A stretch of 64,000 bases of DNA. It comes from an uncultured Muribaculaceae bacterium. Its GTDB lineage: Bacteria; Bacteroidota; Bacteroidia; Bacteroidales; Muribaculaceae. Below are positions 1 to 9,900 of the stretch, piece by piece (the stretch's first letter is position 1; every line of letters starts with the position of its first letter). Location of the stretch: positions 62,001-126,000 of the forward strand of contig CANNVE010000002.1 of NCBI GenBank assembly GCA_947525975.1, given 5' to 3'. Both the position numbers and the translations under genes were made by a program. Below the pieces are notes generated by a model. That model saw only the letters and a program-made list of their open reading frames with translations, did not search any database and was not told the DNA's origin.

Positions 1-764
1 CGTTCAAGAGGCTTAAATGTGCGGTGAATCCCATTGGGGATGTTCTCATATTGAGACCTAACCAAGGCATTGCGAAAGAACCATGAATGTTTGGCAAAAC
101 TCTCATTGTTGACCTCAAAGCAGAAGCTACGGATATACTTTATCAGGAACACAGCGGTTGTGCGAGTATTGCCCTCGCCAAAAGCATGACTTTGCCAAAC
201 ACTTGATATAAACCGGGAAATATGGTTAATCGCTTCTTGCGCGGAATGGCTACTATAATCAAACTTTTTTTCCTCTGAAAAATCAAAGGTCAACAGTTCC
301 ATCAAATTTCCGGCATTGCCATATTCGATAGTATCACCGTCAAGGATCCATTGGTTCTTGGTGATGTTATATGTGCGGAACAATCCGGCGTGAGGCAGAA
401 TACCCTTGAAAAGATAGCCATGAATATGTGCCAACTCCATAGGGGAGAAGGTAAAAGCCTTCTGTGCCAACAGAGCATTGATGCGCTCCGATACACCGTC
501 CGCCTCAAGAGTACGGTCCGCCTCCGCCTTTTCCCGCACATCCTTCTGCTGATAATACTCTTCAAGTCGACGGCGTACTTCCTCTGCGCTTATCTTACCT
601 TCGATATTTTCTTTAGCCTGCGACACAAGAAAATCCGATGGAGTCAACCCATCAACCTGCTGCAAGCCGATGGCAATAGACCAGTTCTTCGCCCTCTGCA
701 CCTTATCCGGCTCAGAGGAACGCAAATACTGCTCAAACTCTTGATATTTATCTTCGTATGCCAT
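1..764 (-). CDS. Fic family protein with N-terminal VbhA-like antitoxin domain (truncated by window edge)
   Basis: Reverse-strand frame from ATG at 764 open to base 1 (not in ORF track because it runs off the edge); Fic motif HAFGEGNTR; N-terminus AKNWSIAIGLQQVDGLTPSDFLVSQAKENIEGKISAEEVRRRL resembles VbhA antitoxins. Confidence 0.88.
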   Translation of the reverse strand, partial: MAYEDKYQEFEQYLRSSEPDKVQRAKNWSIAIGLQQVDGLTPSDFLVSQAKENIEGKISAEEVRRRLEEYYQQKDVREKAEADRTLEADGVSERINALLAQKAFTFSPMELAHIHGYLFKGILPHAGLFRTYNITKNQWILDGDTIEYGNAGNLMELLTFDFSEEKKFDYSSHSAQEAINHISRFISSVWQSHAFGEGNTRTTAVFLIKYIRSFCFEVNNESFAKHSWFFRNALVRSQYENIPNGIHRTFKPLE

Positions 765-776
765 GACTATATTATT

Positions 777-1610
777 TTAATCAAAATAATAATTGTTTTC
801 TTGGAATGAATAAAACTTTGAACGCCATTTCTCTAAAAGAACTGTATCTGAAGGATCATACAACGCAATCTTTTCCAAAACTCTTACCACTAACGCGTAA
901 AAATACATTCTCACCTCTCTCATTAAATTATTTCTGCCTAAATTATGTATTTCCCAATTAGGTTCATAAAATGGATTCTCATAATATGGAATTTCATCAA
1001 TTCGACTAAAATCCCAATTAAGTCGGTTGCATAACCTTTTTAAATTACCCATTAAGCAATGATCCGAATATTCAAAATACTCCATAAAATTTTCAATTTC
1101 GTTTAGCTTATCATCAAAAATGTTGATTAATTCATGAAATTGTAAATTTGTATCATATTCTCTATGTAAGTTAGATGTGTCGTTCAAATGAATACTATCT
1201 ATTGAATACCAAAATTGTTTCATTGAGTGTTGCAGTTGCTCAAGCATAATACGTGATAACTCCAAAATTATTCCCGAAAACTTTTCTTCATGTGAGCGTT
1301 TCATTTCTTTTAAGATCTCAACAGTATATTCCAAAGGGTTCCCATCAATTATTTTGTGATGACGGCTACAGAGCAGTATCAGATTATCATAACCATTGCA
1401 TTCGCTATCCGATAATGTATTATTGAAGCGTGGACCACCAGGAGAAAATGCTTCAATATGACAACACTCACCAGTAAGTTGGTTATCATCTTCAAATATC
1501 GGGACATGACATCCTGTAAATGCACAACAATTACCAGACCTGGCAAACAGAGCCCTTAAAACGGTAGGGTTTATTGCTCTACTTTTCTTTCCTGATGGTT
1601 CTAACTTCAT
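777..1610 (-). CDS. HNH endonuclease-like protein
   Basis: CCAFTGC ... CCHIEAFSPGG ... NLILLCSRHHKIID is an HNH/zinc-finger arrangement. Confidence 0.75.
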   Translation of the reverse strand: MKLEPSGKKSRAINPTVLRALFARSGNCCAFTGCHVPIFEDDNQLTGECCHIEAFSPGGPRFNNTLSDSECNGYDNLILLCSRHHKIIDGNPLEYTVEILKEMKRSHEEKFSGIILELSRIMLEQLQHSMKQFWYSIDSIHLNDTSNLHREYDTNLQFHELINIFDDKLNEIENFMEYFEYSDHCLMGNLKRLCNRLNWDFSRIDEIPYYENPFYEPNWEIHNLGRNNLMREVRMYFYALVVRVLEKIALYDPSDTVLLEKWRSKFYSFQENNYYFD

Positions 1611-1706
1611 AAAATGACAACAAGTTTATCAATTATATAATTGTTATTCTAATTCATTGACCTTTATTGATTGACGAATGAAAGACAGTTTAAAAATTAT
1701 GGCGCG

Positions 1707-2345
1707 TTAGATGATTTCTACCTTAACTTGTATATGAAATGCCTCGGCAATGGTGAGGATTTGTTTGCGTTTGGTGGCGGTATCGGAGCAGGTCATCAGT
1801 AGATATCCGTTGCCGAGTGGCTTTTGAGCAGTTTGGTATTTCTTATCTACTGTATTGCTGACAAGGGGGATTTTGTTGGCGATTATACCAACGGCTCGCA
1901 CTTTGTCAACTCCGACCTTAAGTACAAATTTATGCAATGATTCCCATGCTGTACGCTCTTCGATGATTGAGCCGTCTGGCATAGTTATTCTTAGTCGAGT
2001 GCGTGGGTTTGTTACAACCTTTTTGCCACCCTTTTTCTTCTCAGTGTGTTCAACAACTGGATCAGGTTTGATTTCCACCGCGTCTGGTAGAACTTCGGTT
2101 ATATTTCGTTTTCGAGATAGGCTTACTTTAAGAGGGACGCCAGGCCCATAGTCAACTACTAAGACAAGCTCTCGCTGAACCTGAGCCAATGCTGGTTCAA
2201 TCTTCTCAGTAAGCGTTGGGAGAATCTCAGTGCGGATAAGATCCTCTTCAAGTTTGGCGGCTTCCTGTTTCAGCCGTTCATCAATGGGGAGATTAAGTTT
2301 CCGCAGATTCTCCATTGTTATATACAGTTCGCTCAGCGTTGACAT
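1707..2345 (-). CDS. Uncharacterised R-M-associated protein (212 aa)
   Basis: Intact ORF, tightly spaced with neighbours; C-terminal block RTRLRITMPDGSIIEERTAWESLHKFVLKVGVDKV looks like a conserved domain. Confidence 0.65.
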   Translation of the reverse strand: MSTLSELYITMENLRKLNLPIDERLKQEAAKLEEDLIRTEILPTLTEKIEPALAQVQRELVLVVDYGPGVPLKVSLSRKRNITEVLPDAVEIKPDPVVEHTEKKKGGKKVVTNPRTRLRITMPDGSIIEERTAWESLHKFVLKVGVDKVRAVGIIANKIPLVSNTVDKKYQTAQKPLGNGYLLMTCSDTATKRKQILTIAEAFHIQVKVEII

Positions 2346-2351
2346 AGTTAT

Positions 2352-2720
2352 TTATATTATAGGGATTCGCATTTGATATAGTTTATTATACCAATCGTTT
2401 TTTAGTCTGTTTGCTTCATGGTCAATTTCATTTGATTCACGAAGTTTCTCCGGCTCTTTCAAATCACGAAAAATTAATAGTGCTTTATTGACTTGTTTAT
2501 AATATTCAACAGCATTATCAATCGTTTTTGAAGGTATGGCTGAAATCGCCGCCTTGCCATTCAGGACATTTATCAGAGCCCTGAAATCTGAACTATAAGA
2601 GTTGGCTGAAATTGAGCGCAATACAGATTCATCTTCAGGCTTCATCATTGGCGAAAATACTTCAATGAAACGAGAAAAATCATCTCTACCATCTGGTTGA
2701 TTATAATTGAATTGATTCAT
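2352..2720 (-). CDS. Hypothetical protein (122 aa)
   Basis: Intact ORF in the same operon, 6-nt gap to next gene. Confidence 0.6.
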   Translation of the reverse strand: MNQFNYNQPDGRDDFSRFIEVFSPMMKPEDESVLRSISANSYSSDFRALINVLNGKAAISAIPSKTIDNAVEYYKQVNKALLIFRDLKEPEKLRESNEIDHEANRLKNDWYNKLYQMRIPII

Positions 2721-2746
2721 ATTCGTTTTTGTAATAAAACTACACC

Positions 2747-3259
2747 TTAATATATAATTTGATGCTTTTGAGAATCTTGAGTATAGTTGAGATACTCTAA
2801 CGTTGGTAGAATAAATGCTTGAAGCCTTTTATTCATCATATATATTACGGATAGTTGGATGTATCGTTTTAATGCTTCTTCCGGAACATCGTGTCCGCTT
2901 ACATAGGTATTTGGTTTAGAAAGTTTTTCTTTTGTTTCATCTTTAATCTTGATATTGTAAGGCTCATATCCATAGATGCTATAAGGGCCATTACTCTTTT
3001 TGTACTCCCAAGTATATGGGAAGGAATCACCCATACCTCCTTCTTTGAATTCTGATAGGATGTTATTCAATCTCCTTTTAAAAATCAAATACTTGCTTAA
3101 TTTATAAGTCAGGTACACTACGACTATTACCGAGAGCCAAAGCCATACGGGGATATTGTAATTCCACAGCCATTTTTCTGTGATGGAATATAGGATTCCT
3201 GATGCAATTAAGCTACTAATTACACCGAAAATTATACCTTTAATGGTTTCTTTGTTCAT
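2747..3259 (-). CDS. Hypothetical membrane protein, two N-terminal TM helices
   Basis: Hydrophobic segments GIIFGVISSLIASGILY and VWLWLSVIVVVYLTY. Confidence 0.6.
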   Translation of the reverse strand: MNKETIKGIIFGVISSLIASGILYSITEKWLWNYNIPVWLWLSVIVVVYLTYKLSKYLIFKRRLNNILSEFKEGGMGDSFPYTWEYKKSNGPYSIYGYEPYNIKIKDETKEKLSKPNTYVSGHDVPEEALKRYIQLSVIYMMNKRLQAFILPTLEYLNYTQDSQKHQIIY

Positions 3260-3322
3260 AATTGTTGTAGTATTTATAAGTTAATGAATTCGTATTTTTC
3301 TCGAGAAGTTAAAGTTTTTGTA

Positions 3323-6300
3323 CTAACTTGCGAAAAGGTATCCGCCATTTTGAGATGCACGGATAATGAATTGATTACATAGAAGTTCATTTTTCTCTCT
3401 GAATGTTGTACGGTCGTAGCAGTCCGGCAACGTCATGTCAAGAGTATCTCTAACGAACAAGATGAAGGAGCTTTTCTTAGAACTATCTTTATACCAATCA
3501 GTGGTAAACAGCTGGTCTTGATTTGACTTCAATTTTGAAAGCAAATCACGGGCGGCAGCTTTCACTTTAACGACATCTTCTTTTGAGAGATTTTCCTTGC
3601 GGAGTATATCAAACACTTCAAGTTCTTCTTCCGTAAGACCCTCTTCGGATGCGCGGCGTTGTTCAGCCGACATACGTGTGAGCAGCTCCATCAGTTCTCG
3701 GAATGCTTGCTCAGATTCTGTGCTGCCGGCATTATAACGGTCGATAATGCGTTGAAATTCCTCTGCAAAAGTGCGACGCTCGCTGTTTTGATTGAGCATT
3801 GCATCGAGTTTTTGCGAGATGAAATCTTCAAGATCAGCGATTTCAAGTGCTTTGCACTTTGATTCGCCGTATTGTTCACGGAGTTTGTCTATATCAAGAC
3901 GGCTAAGGTCAAATTCTCCAAACTCCTTGATAGTGTACTCTCTATTCTCAGCCGGGCCGTCACCTTTCGGCACAATACTCTGATTGAGCAAATCTTTGAT
4001 GCGGCGACGAGCAGAATCAAGATTGCCACGGTCAACTGAGTTATCTATAACTTGTCGGAGGTAATGGATAACCTCAGCCATCACAAAATCTTCTTTGATG
4101 CTTATAATGTCGGGCAAACATTCATCATAAATCAGTGAAATGGTGTTGTCGAACACCGCGAATTGAGCCTTGCGTTCAACAGGATTTATGAGAATGTTTG
4201 CGTATTGGTCAAAGAGTGAGATTTGATTAAAAGCTTTATTGAGGTTGAGAATCTTATGTAAATCGACATCAAGCCCACGGCACCATTCCACGCACTGAGA
4301 AATGGCAGAACGAAGATGAGCATATAGTTCATCAAGTGTCATAGCCGCAGGGGTATTGCCTCCGGGGGTGTCTGCGCCGGGACTATCGGACTCCTCCTCG
4401 TCACCGTCTCCTTGCGTATCTCCATAGGTGGCAAAAGCTTTTTTCAGACTGCCGAAGATGTTGCAGTAAGAGATAATCTGACCGCACGATTTTTCTCGTC
4501 CAAGCGCGTCAAGAGTTGAGCATCGACGATTGGCACGCGCGATAGTCTGCATAAGATTTTGCCCTGCAAGAGGCTTATCCATATAAAGAGTTGACACCAT
4601 TGGAGAGTCGAAGCCAGTGAGCCACATAGAGCATACAAAAACAATCCGCAGAGGGTTGTTTTCAACTCGAAATTGGTCTTGCAATTCCTGTCCTTCTTCG
4701 TTAACATCGATCATACGCTCGCGATGAGGACGAAGGTTTAGACCTTCGGCAGCAAAGCGTTCATCATCGCCTTGGCTTTCGCTGATTACTACGGCCATAT
4801 CGGTAGAGCGCATCCACTCACGGATTTTCAACTTGTCCTGATACTCTGCCGATGTAGGATTGAGCGACATCAGTTCGTGGTTGATGTCGGCAATCTTTTG
4901 CTGCCATTTAGCGGTGACAAGGTCATACATTCTGACAGCGGTAAAGCGGTCAACGCTTACCACCATTGCCTTGCCGAGATAGCCACGGTTTATGATATGC
5001 TCCACTATATCATCAGCAATCTTGGCAAGACGCGCCGGACGGCGGAGTATTTCAAGCTCCTTGGCATACTCGCGTTCGAGGCGTTGACGGCTGTCATCAT
5101 CAAGTTCTTCATCTTGAAGAATATTGATGAAGTCGGCATTGAACGTCGGATTTTCATTCTGCACCTCAGGCAGGTGGTTGCGATAAGTGAGGCGCACGGT
5201 GGCATCATCCTGCACAGCCTGACTGAAATTATATTCGCTGACCGTTTCGCCAAACCATTTGTTGGTGAGTTTTTTACTTCCGAAAAGCGGCGTGCCGGTA
5301 AACGCCATATACTTGGCGTTAGGCAACCCTGCCCTGAGATTTTCAGCAAGCGATTTATATTGTGTGCGATGAGCCTCATCGATAAAAACAATGATATCAT
5401 CTCGTTCTGAGAGAATGGGATATTTTTTGCGTTTATCGTAGCGGAATTTCTGAATAAGCGTAAAGAGTATGCGGTGATCTTCTTTTTCAAGCATAGTACG
5501 GAGACGGTCGCTTGTTTTAGGCTGGCAGTCTTCGTCCGCACTCATAAAGCCGCTATGCAAAAAGTTGCGGTAAATCTGACTGTCGAGGTCTTCACGGTCG
5601 GTAATGATAAGGAACGTGAAATTACCCGGGAAGCGGTTTTTAAGCAAGCGGGCGAGGTACACCATTGAGAAACTTTTGCCGCTTCCCTGTGTGTGCCAGA
5701 ACACGCCCATCTTTCCGCGGTCTTCTTCGCGAGGAGAGCCGCAAAGATATTTATAACGTTCGACGGCTCTGCTCACTCCAAGGAATTGATGATTTTTGGC
5801 ACATATCTTTTTGGTGCCGTTGTAGAAAAGGATATAATTGTGGATGTAGTCAAGCAAATTTTCCTTTTCCAGTAACGAGTGAGCCATTACATCAAGACTG
5901 ATTTTCTCGCTTTCGATTTCATCTTTGTTGATTTTATCCTCCTCGGAAGCTCTGAACCAAGGGGCGAAAAAAGCCCAGTCGGCATAAGTCGCACCTATGC
6001 GGGTATGCAAGCCATTGCTCGCAACGAGCACGGCGTTATAGGCCATAAGTTGAGGAATGGCATCTTTGTATCTTGTCAAGTTGTTGGAGAAAGCCTCCTT
6101 GACAGGAATGTTGCTATCTTTTAACTCAATGGTTATGAGCGGCAGTCCATTGACATATACAATGACATCAGGGCGCAGACGGTAAACATAGCCTTGGATC
6201 CAAAGTTGGTTGACAACATCGAATTGGTTACTTGTCGGTTTCTCCCAATCTATGAATTGCACGGTGCGTGGCTCACGTTTGCCGTTGGCTTGAAGCACCG

Positions 6301-6619
6301 GCATCTTATAGCCGTTGATAATCCGCGAAAGGATTGTGGCGTTGAGCGTAGCCGGGTCGGAGTGCAGGTCAATGTCATTAAGTGCGGCCACGGCTGTATT
6401 CACATCTGCGTCATCGAAGCCTTGCTGTCGGTCGGTGGCCGAAGCATTTATGCGCTTGACCTCGCGGCGGAGTACGTCGAGGTTAAGCACACCGCGCTCC
6501 GAGCTGCGATGCAAGTGGTCGGTAGCATAGCAATTGAAATGATTGTCGTAGCCCAATTCATTGAGGCATACATTAATCAGTTCTCTCTCTATATCATCTT
6601 CCTTAATAAAGTATCTCAT
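3323..6619 (-). CDS. hsdR: Type I restriction endonuclease subunit R
   Basis: 1098 aa; VFWHTQGSGKSFSMVYLA Walker A, IVFIDEAHRTQ DEAH box, MAFTGTPL, N-terminal nuclease region ITIELKDSN. Confidence 0.96.
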   Translation of the reverse strand: MRYFIKEDDIERELINVCLNELGYDNHFNCYATDHLHRSSERGVLNLDVLRREVKRINASATDRQQGFDDADVNTAVAALNDIDLHSDPATLNATILSRIINGYKMPVLQANGKREPRTVQFIDWEKPTSNQFDVVNQLWIQGYVYRLRPDVIVYVNGLPLITIELKDSNIPVKEAFSNNLTRYKDAIPQLMAYNAVLVASNGLHTRIGATYADWAFFAPWFRASEEDKINKDEIESEKISLDVMAHSLLEKENLLDYIHNYILFYNGTKKICAKNHQFLGVSRAVERYKYLCGSPREEDRGKMGVFWHTQGSGKSFSMVYLARLLKNRFPGNFTFLIITDREDLDSQIYRNFLHSGFMSADEDCQPKTSDRLRTMLEKEDHRILFTLIQKFRYDKRKKYPILSERDDIIVFIDEAHRTQYKSLAENLRAGLPNAKYMAFTGTPLFGSKKLTNKWFGETVSEYNFSQAVQDDATVRLTYRNHLPEVQNENPTFNADFINILQDEELDDDSRQRLEREYAKELEILRRPARLAKIADDIVEHIINRGYLGKAMVVSVDRFTAVRMYDLVTAKWQQKIADINHELMSLNPTSAEYQDKLKIREWMRSTDMAVVISESQGDDERFAAEGLNLRPHRERMIDVNEEGQELQDQFRVENNPLRIVFVCSMWLTGFDSPMVSTLYMDKPLAGQNLMQTIARANRRCSTLDALGREKSCGQIISYCNIFGSLKKAFATYGDTQGDGDEEESDSPGADTPGGNTPAAMTLDELYAHLRSAISQCVEWCRGLDVDLHKILNLNKAFNQISLFDQYANILINPVERKAQFAVFDNTISLIYDECLPDIISIKEDFVMAEVIHYLRQVIDNSVDRGNLDSARRRIKDLLNQSIVPKGDGPAENREYTIKEFGEFDLSRLDIDKLREQYGESKCKALEIADLEDFISQKLDAMLNQNSERRTFAEEFQRIIDRYNAGSTESEQAFRELMELLTRMSAEQRRASEEGLTEEELEVFDILRKENLSKEDVVKVKAAARDLLSKLKSNQDQLFTTDWYKDSSKKSSFILFVRDTLDMTLPDCYDRTTFREKNELLCNQFIIRASQNGGYLFAS

Positions 6620-6632
6620 TGCGGCAAACGAT

Positions 6633-7790
6633 TTAAGGTGTCACTTCAAGCTGACCGCTCATAAGTTGAGGCAACAAACGGTCGCGCATCTGCTGAAGTT
6701 GGGAATTTTTAGAGGTTAGAATTTCCATTTCATCGACAATAGGGGAAATTATATCGTCGAATTGCTGTATTATCTTTAGAGAAGGAATCAGAAGAAGCTG
6801 TTTCCTTATTGCAGATGGCTTTAAATGCAGTACATTGGAACCATTAGCAAACTCGGAAATAAACTTACTATATCCACCAAATCTAAACATCGTATATAAA
6901 AAGATATTAGGAAGTTTAGACTTGACTCTTGCTAAATCGGTGGAAATTATAGCCGTTTCAGAGTATTCTGGAATAAGCGTGACAGCTCCAACCGTGCGGC
7001 GGTCTTGCGTCATATCAGTTACACCCATAACCAAATCACCTTTTTTTACTATATGCTGAGGTTTGTAATTGCCTGCAAATAGTTTCAAACCATCATAGTT
7101 GTAGCCACCGTATGATTTGATGTTTTTTAGATTGATTAGTTTTACACCCTCAGTAACATCTATTTCTTCGGAAGTATAAGAGCAACCTCTGTCAAATTTA
7201 ATAAATTCTTCCAGTTGCTTGTATTCCCAACCTTTGGGTAAGCCATCGACAAACTCGGTGGTTTCGTGGCCGGGGAAGCGGAAAAACACAAACCACTCAC
7301 GATATGTACGCATAGCCATTTCTTCCAAAATTGCTATGCGCTTATTGTTTAATTCAATACTATCATCATAGTTTGTTAAAATTGAAACAATTTTTTGTTG
7401 AGAGACTAATGAAGGTATCTCTATTGCAATGTTTCTAATCAAAGAGGGTGTTACATGAGGAATTGCCGACCCTCTTTGAGAATGACTTAATTCAGATTGC
7501 TTGCTTTTCAACAAGTAATAAAGAAAGTCATGATCTATATTTTTTGTGGGGTCTATGATAAAACCATCGGTTACGAATATGGGTTCTTTCCAAAATGAAA
7601 CATATCCAGCAGATGCTCCACTTCGAGAAATAACAATAGTTTTCCCATCTCTGTTATATTGATTAATGTAATACGCAGGAGCTTTGCCACCAAGAATTAC
7701 AGGATATGGGCCTACAGTAGCATCTTTACGAGTGATTGCTTTCCCTTTCTTAATGGAAATTACATCTCCGAATTTGCAGTGATGCCACAT
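6633..7790 (-). CDS. hsdS: Type I restriction specificity subunit S
   Basis: Two TRD halves with SQQKIVSILTNYDDSIELNNKRIAILEEMA conserved helices; overlaps hsdM stop. Confidence 0.94.
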   Translation of the reverse strand: MWHHCKFGDVISIKKGKAITRKDATVGPYPVILGGKAPAYYINQYNRDGKTIVISRSGASAGYVSFWKEPIFVTDGFIIDPTKNIDHDFLYYLLKSKQSELSHSQRGSAIPHVTPSLIRNIAIEIPSLVSQQKIVSILTNYDDSIELNNKRIAILEEMAMRTYREWFVFFRFPGHETTEFVDGLPKGWEYKQLEEFIKFDRGCSYTSEEIDVTEGVKLINLKNIKSYGGYNYDGLKLFAGNYKPQHIVKKGDLVMGVTDMTQDRRTVGAVTLIPEYSETAIISTDLARVKSKLPNIFLYTMFRFGGYSKFISEFANGSNVLHLKPSAIRKQLLLIPSLKIIQQFDDIISPIVDEMEILTSKNSQLQQMRDRLLPQLMSGQLEVTP

Positions 7791-9613
7791 TATATACCAA
7801 ACTTATTAAGGTTTTCAATAATGTTCTCCATTAGCTCATTGCTTCTATCGTTCAAAGCGCAGAGTTCAGATTTGAGAGAGGTCATACTTTCGCGGAAATC
7901 GTTGAGGTCTTCAACGTCGAAGATGACACCGACATAGCGACCGGGGTTGAGCGAGTAGTCCTGTTCGCGAATTTCTTCAATGGAGGCTGCTTTGCAAAGG
8001 CCGATAACATCGCGATACTTGCCGTCGGGGAAGTTGTCTATAAGCCATTGGCGCATAGAAGTTAAATGGTTTAACTCTTTTTTGGCCTCGGCCAAAGCGG
8101 TTTCGGCTGCATCAATACGGCGTTTGATGTCGTTTTTAAGATTTTTGCCGGGATTTTCCGACAGGGATGTTTTAGCTTCGAGGGTTGCTGCTTTTTTTTC
8201 TTCAACGCAACTCTCATATTTGGTGGTCAAATCGTGGATGCGGTTGTCGTAATGCGACATTAGCAAGTGCCAATAGGCTTCATCACCTTGGTAAATGTGA
8301 CGGATGCAAGCGAGGTTGGCGACATGCTCATCGGTAAACTCTCGATGTGCGCGGTCAACCTGTTTATAGAAATTGCGGGCGTTGATGAAAAGCACACGCT
8401 TATCCTCGCGTCGTGCTTTGTCAAAGAACCAAATAGTGGCAGGCAGCGTGACAGAGAAGAACATATTGCTCGGCAGTGAAAGCATCGCGCTCACAATGCC
8501 GTCCTCAACCAAACGGGCGCGTATCTCGGCCTCCGACTTGCCGGCATCTGTGGCAATCGAAGCCATAACGAGAGCTGCTCGCCCGGTGTCATTAAGTGCC
8601 GTGGCGAATTGATTTATCCAAAGATAATTTGCATTAGGCACGGTTTCTCCATCCTTGCTCTTGGATTTGGTCTTGTTTTTTGGTATGCCAAATGTATTGA
8701 ATCGAGGGTCATCCTTTACTTTGTCGTAGCTTACATCATCAACATTAAAAGGAGGATTTGCCATTACAAAATCAAACGTGCCAAATGAATTGTGAGGGTC
8801 GCTGTAATAGCTGTTGGCTTGAACTATGTTCCCGTTCAAGCCGTGGAGGAACATATTCATTCGGGCGAGCTTTACGGTTTCGTTTTCTTTCTCGATACCA
8901 TAAACGCTGATACGGTCGGGGCGGTCGTTGCTGCGCTGAACGAAGTCGGCACTTTGCACGAACATACCGCCCGAACCACAGGCAGGGTCAAGGATGCGTC
9001 CTTGATATGGCTCTATCATTTCAACCATGAGACGGACAACGGAGGTCGGGGTGTAATATTCACCGCCACCTTTGCCCTCACTGCTTGCGAATTTGCCGAG
9101 GAAATACTCGTAAACCTTACCGAATACGTCACCCTCCAAATCACGAGGAATTGAATTGATGATTTTCAGAAGCGAGGCAGTGAGCGAATAGTCGCGTATG
9201 TTTTCGCCGTCTTCCTTAGGTTCAAGATTGAAATATTCATCTTTGGGGAGTGAGCCTACGAGTTCGGGCTTGTGTTGCTCTATACCCTCCATTGCCTGTT
9301 TGATAGCAAGGGGAATATCCTCTTGCTCGCTCAAACTAAGTAAATAGTCAAAATGAGATTTCTCCGGCAGATAATATCCGCATTTGCTCAAAGCGATTTC
9401 CTCACGTGTTTTCGGGTTACGGGTATTCTGTGAAGCGGAATATTCGGCTTCAATCTCATCTTTGAACTTATCGTATTTGTTTGATGCAAAACGTAGGAAT
9501 ATTAGCCCCAATAATGGGGTTGAATATTGTGTCGATTTAAGACCGCTCTCTGAACGCAACTTGTCTGCTGCTTCCCACAGTCTATCCTCAAATTGTTTCA
9601 GCTCCTCTGCCAT
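7790..9613 (-). CDS. hsdM: Type I DNA methyltransferase subunit M
   Basis: N-6 MTase motifs ILDPACGSGGMF and FDFVMANPPFN. Confidence 0.96.
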   Translation of the reverse strand: MAEELKQFEDRLWEAADKLRSESGLKSTQYSTPLLGLIFLRFASNKYDKFKDEIEAEYSASQNTRNPKTREEIALSKCGYYLPEKSHFDYLLSLSEQEDIPLAIKQAMEGIEQHKPELVGSLPKDEYFNLEPKEDGENIRDYSLTASLLKIINSIPRDLEGDVFGKVYEYFLGKFASSEGKGGGEYYTPTSVVRLMVEMIEPYQGRILDPACGSGGMFVQSADFVQRSNDRPDRISVYGIEKENETVKLARMNMFLHGLNGNIVQANSYYSDPHNSFGTFDFVMANPPFNVDDVSYDKVKDDPRFNTFGIPKNKTKSKSKDGETVPNANYLWINQFATALNDTGRAALVMASIATDAGKSEAEIRARLVEDGIVSAMLSLPSNMFFSVTLPATIWFFDKARREDKRVLFINARNFYKQVDRAHREFTDEHVANLACIRHIYQGDEAYWHLLMSHYDNRIHDLTTKYESCVEEKKAATLEAKTSLSENPGKNLKNDIKRRIDAAETALAEAKKELNHLTSMRQWLIDNFPDGKYRDVIGLCKAASIEEIREQDYSLNPGRYVGVIFDVEDLNDFRESMTSLKSELCALNDRSNELMENIIENLNKFGI

Positions 9614-9623
9614 AGTTAAAAAC

Positions 9624-9718
9624 GAAAACTCCCACGTAGCATCTGAAGGCTGACCTTATCGAGCTATGCTCGCTTTGCAACCGCAAAGAATGCCTGTAAC
9701 GACTACACTGGAGTTTTC
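9624..9718 (-). ncRNA. Putative structured 5' leader of hsdM (four-way-junction-like)
   Basis: Outer stem gaaaactcc/ggagttttc (9 bp, extendable with G-U pairs) enclosing three consecutive hairpins aagg-ctga-cctt, cgagc-tat-gctcg, ctttgc-aacc-gcaaag; lies between promoter and start codon. Confidence 0.55.
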
Positions 9719-9793
9719 AAAGGTTTTTCGGCTCGCGCCAGTTGTATTTTCTATTAATTGGTCATTTTCAGATAGACGTTACTATTCCTTTTA

Positions 9794-9824
9794 CAAAATT
9801 ACACATTTTATTTGAGGGAGACAA
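9794..9824 (-). promoter_or_regulatory. Bacteroidetes-type promoter for hsdMSR
   Basis: Reverse strand TTG (9824-9822), 20 nt, TAATTTTG (9801-9794), matching TTTG/TAnnTTTG. Confidence 0.6.
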
Positions 9825-9843
9825 GGCGTTGAGAGAGAAAAAA

Positions 9844-9890
9844 GTAGCTCTACACTGGGCAAACATAGGATTTGGCGGGTGTGGAGCTAC
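9844..9890 (-). terminator. Rho-independent-like terminator after prophage gene block
   Basis: Inverted repeat gtagctctacac ... gtgtggagctac followed on reverse strand by TTTTTTCTCTC. Confidence 0.65.
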
Positions 9891-9900
9891 CATGTGAGGA

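Noticed and set aside
302-565. 87-aa reverse ORF and 351..809 forward ORF
   Set aside because: Both overlap the Fic coding frame, which carries the conserved motif
9624-9718. Invertible promoter (phase variation) flanked by the inverted repeats
   Set aside because: The promoter lies outside the repeats and the interior folds into hairpins; no nearby invertase with catalytic integrity. RNA structure is the simpler reading, though not proven
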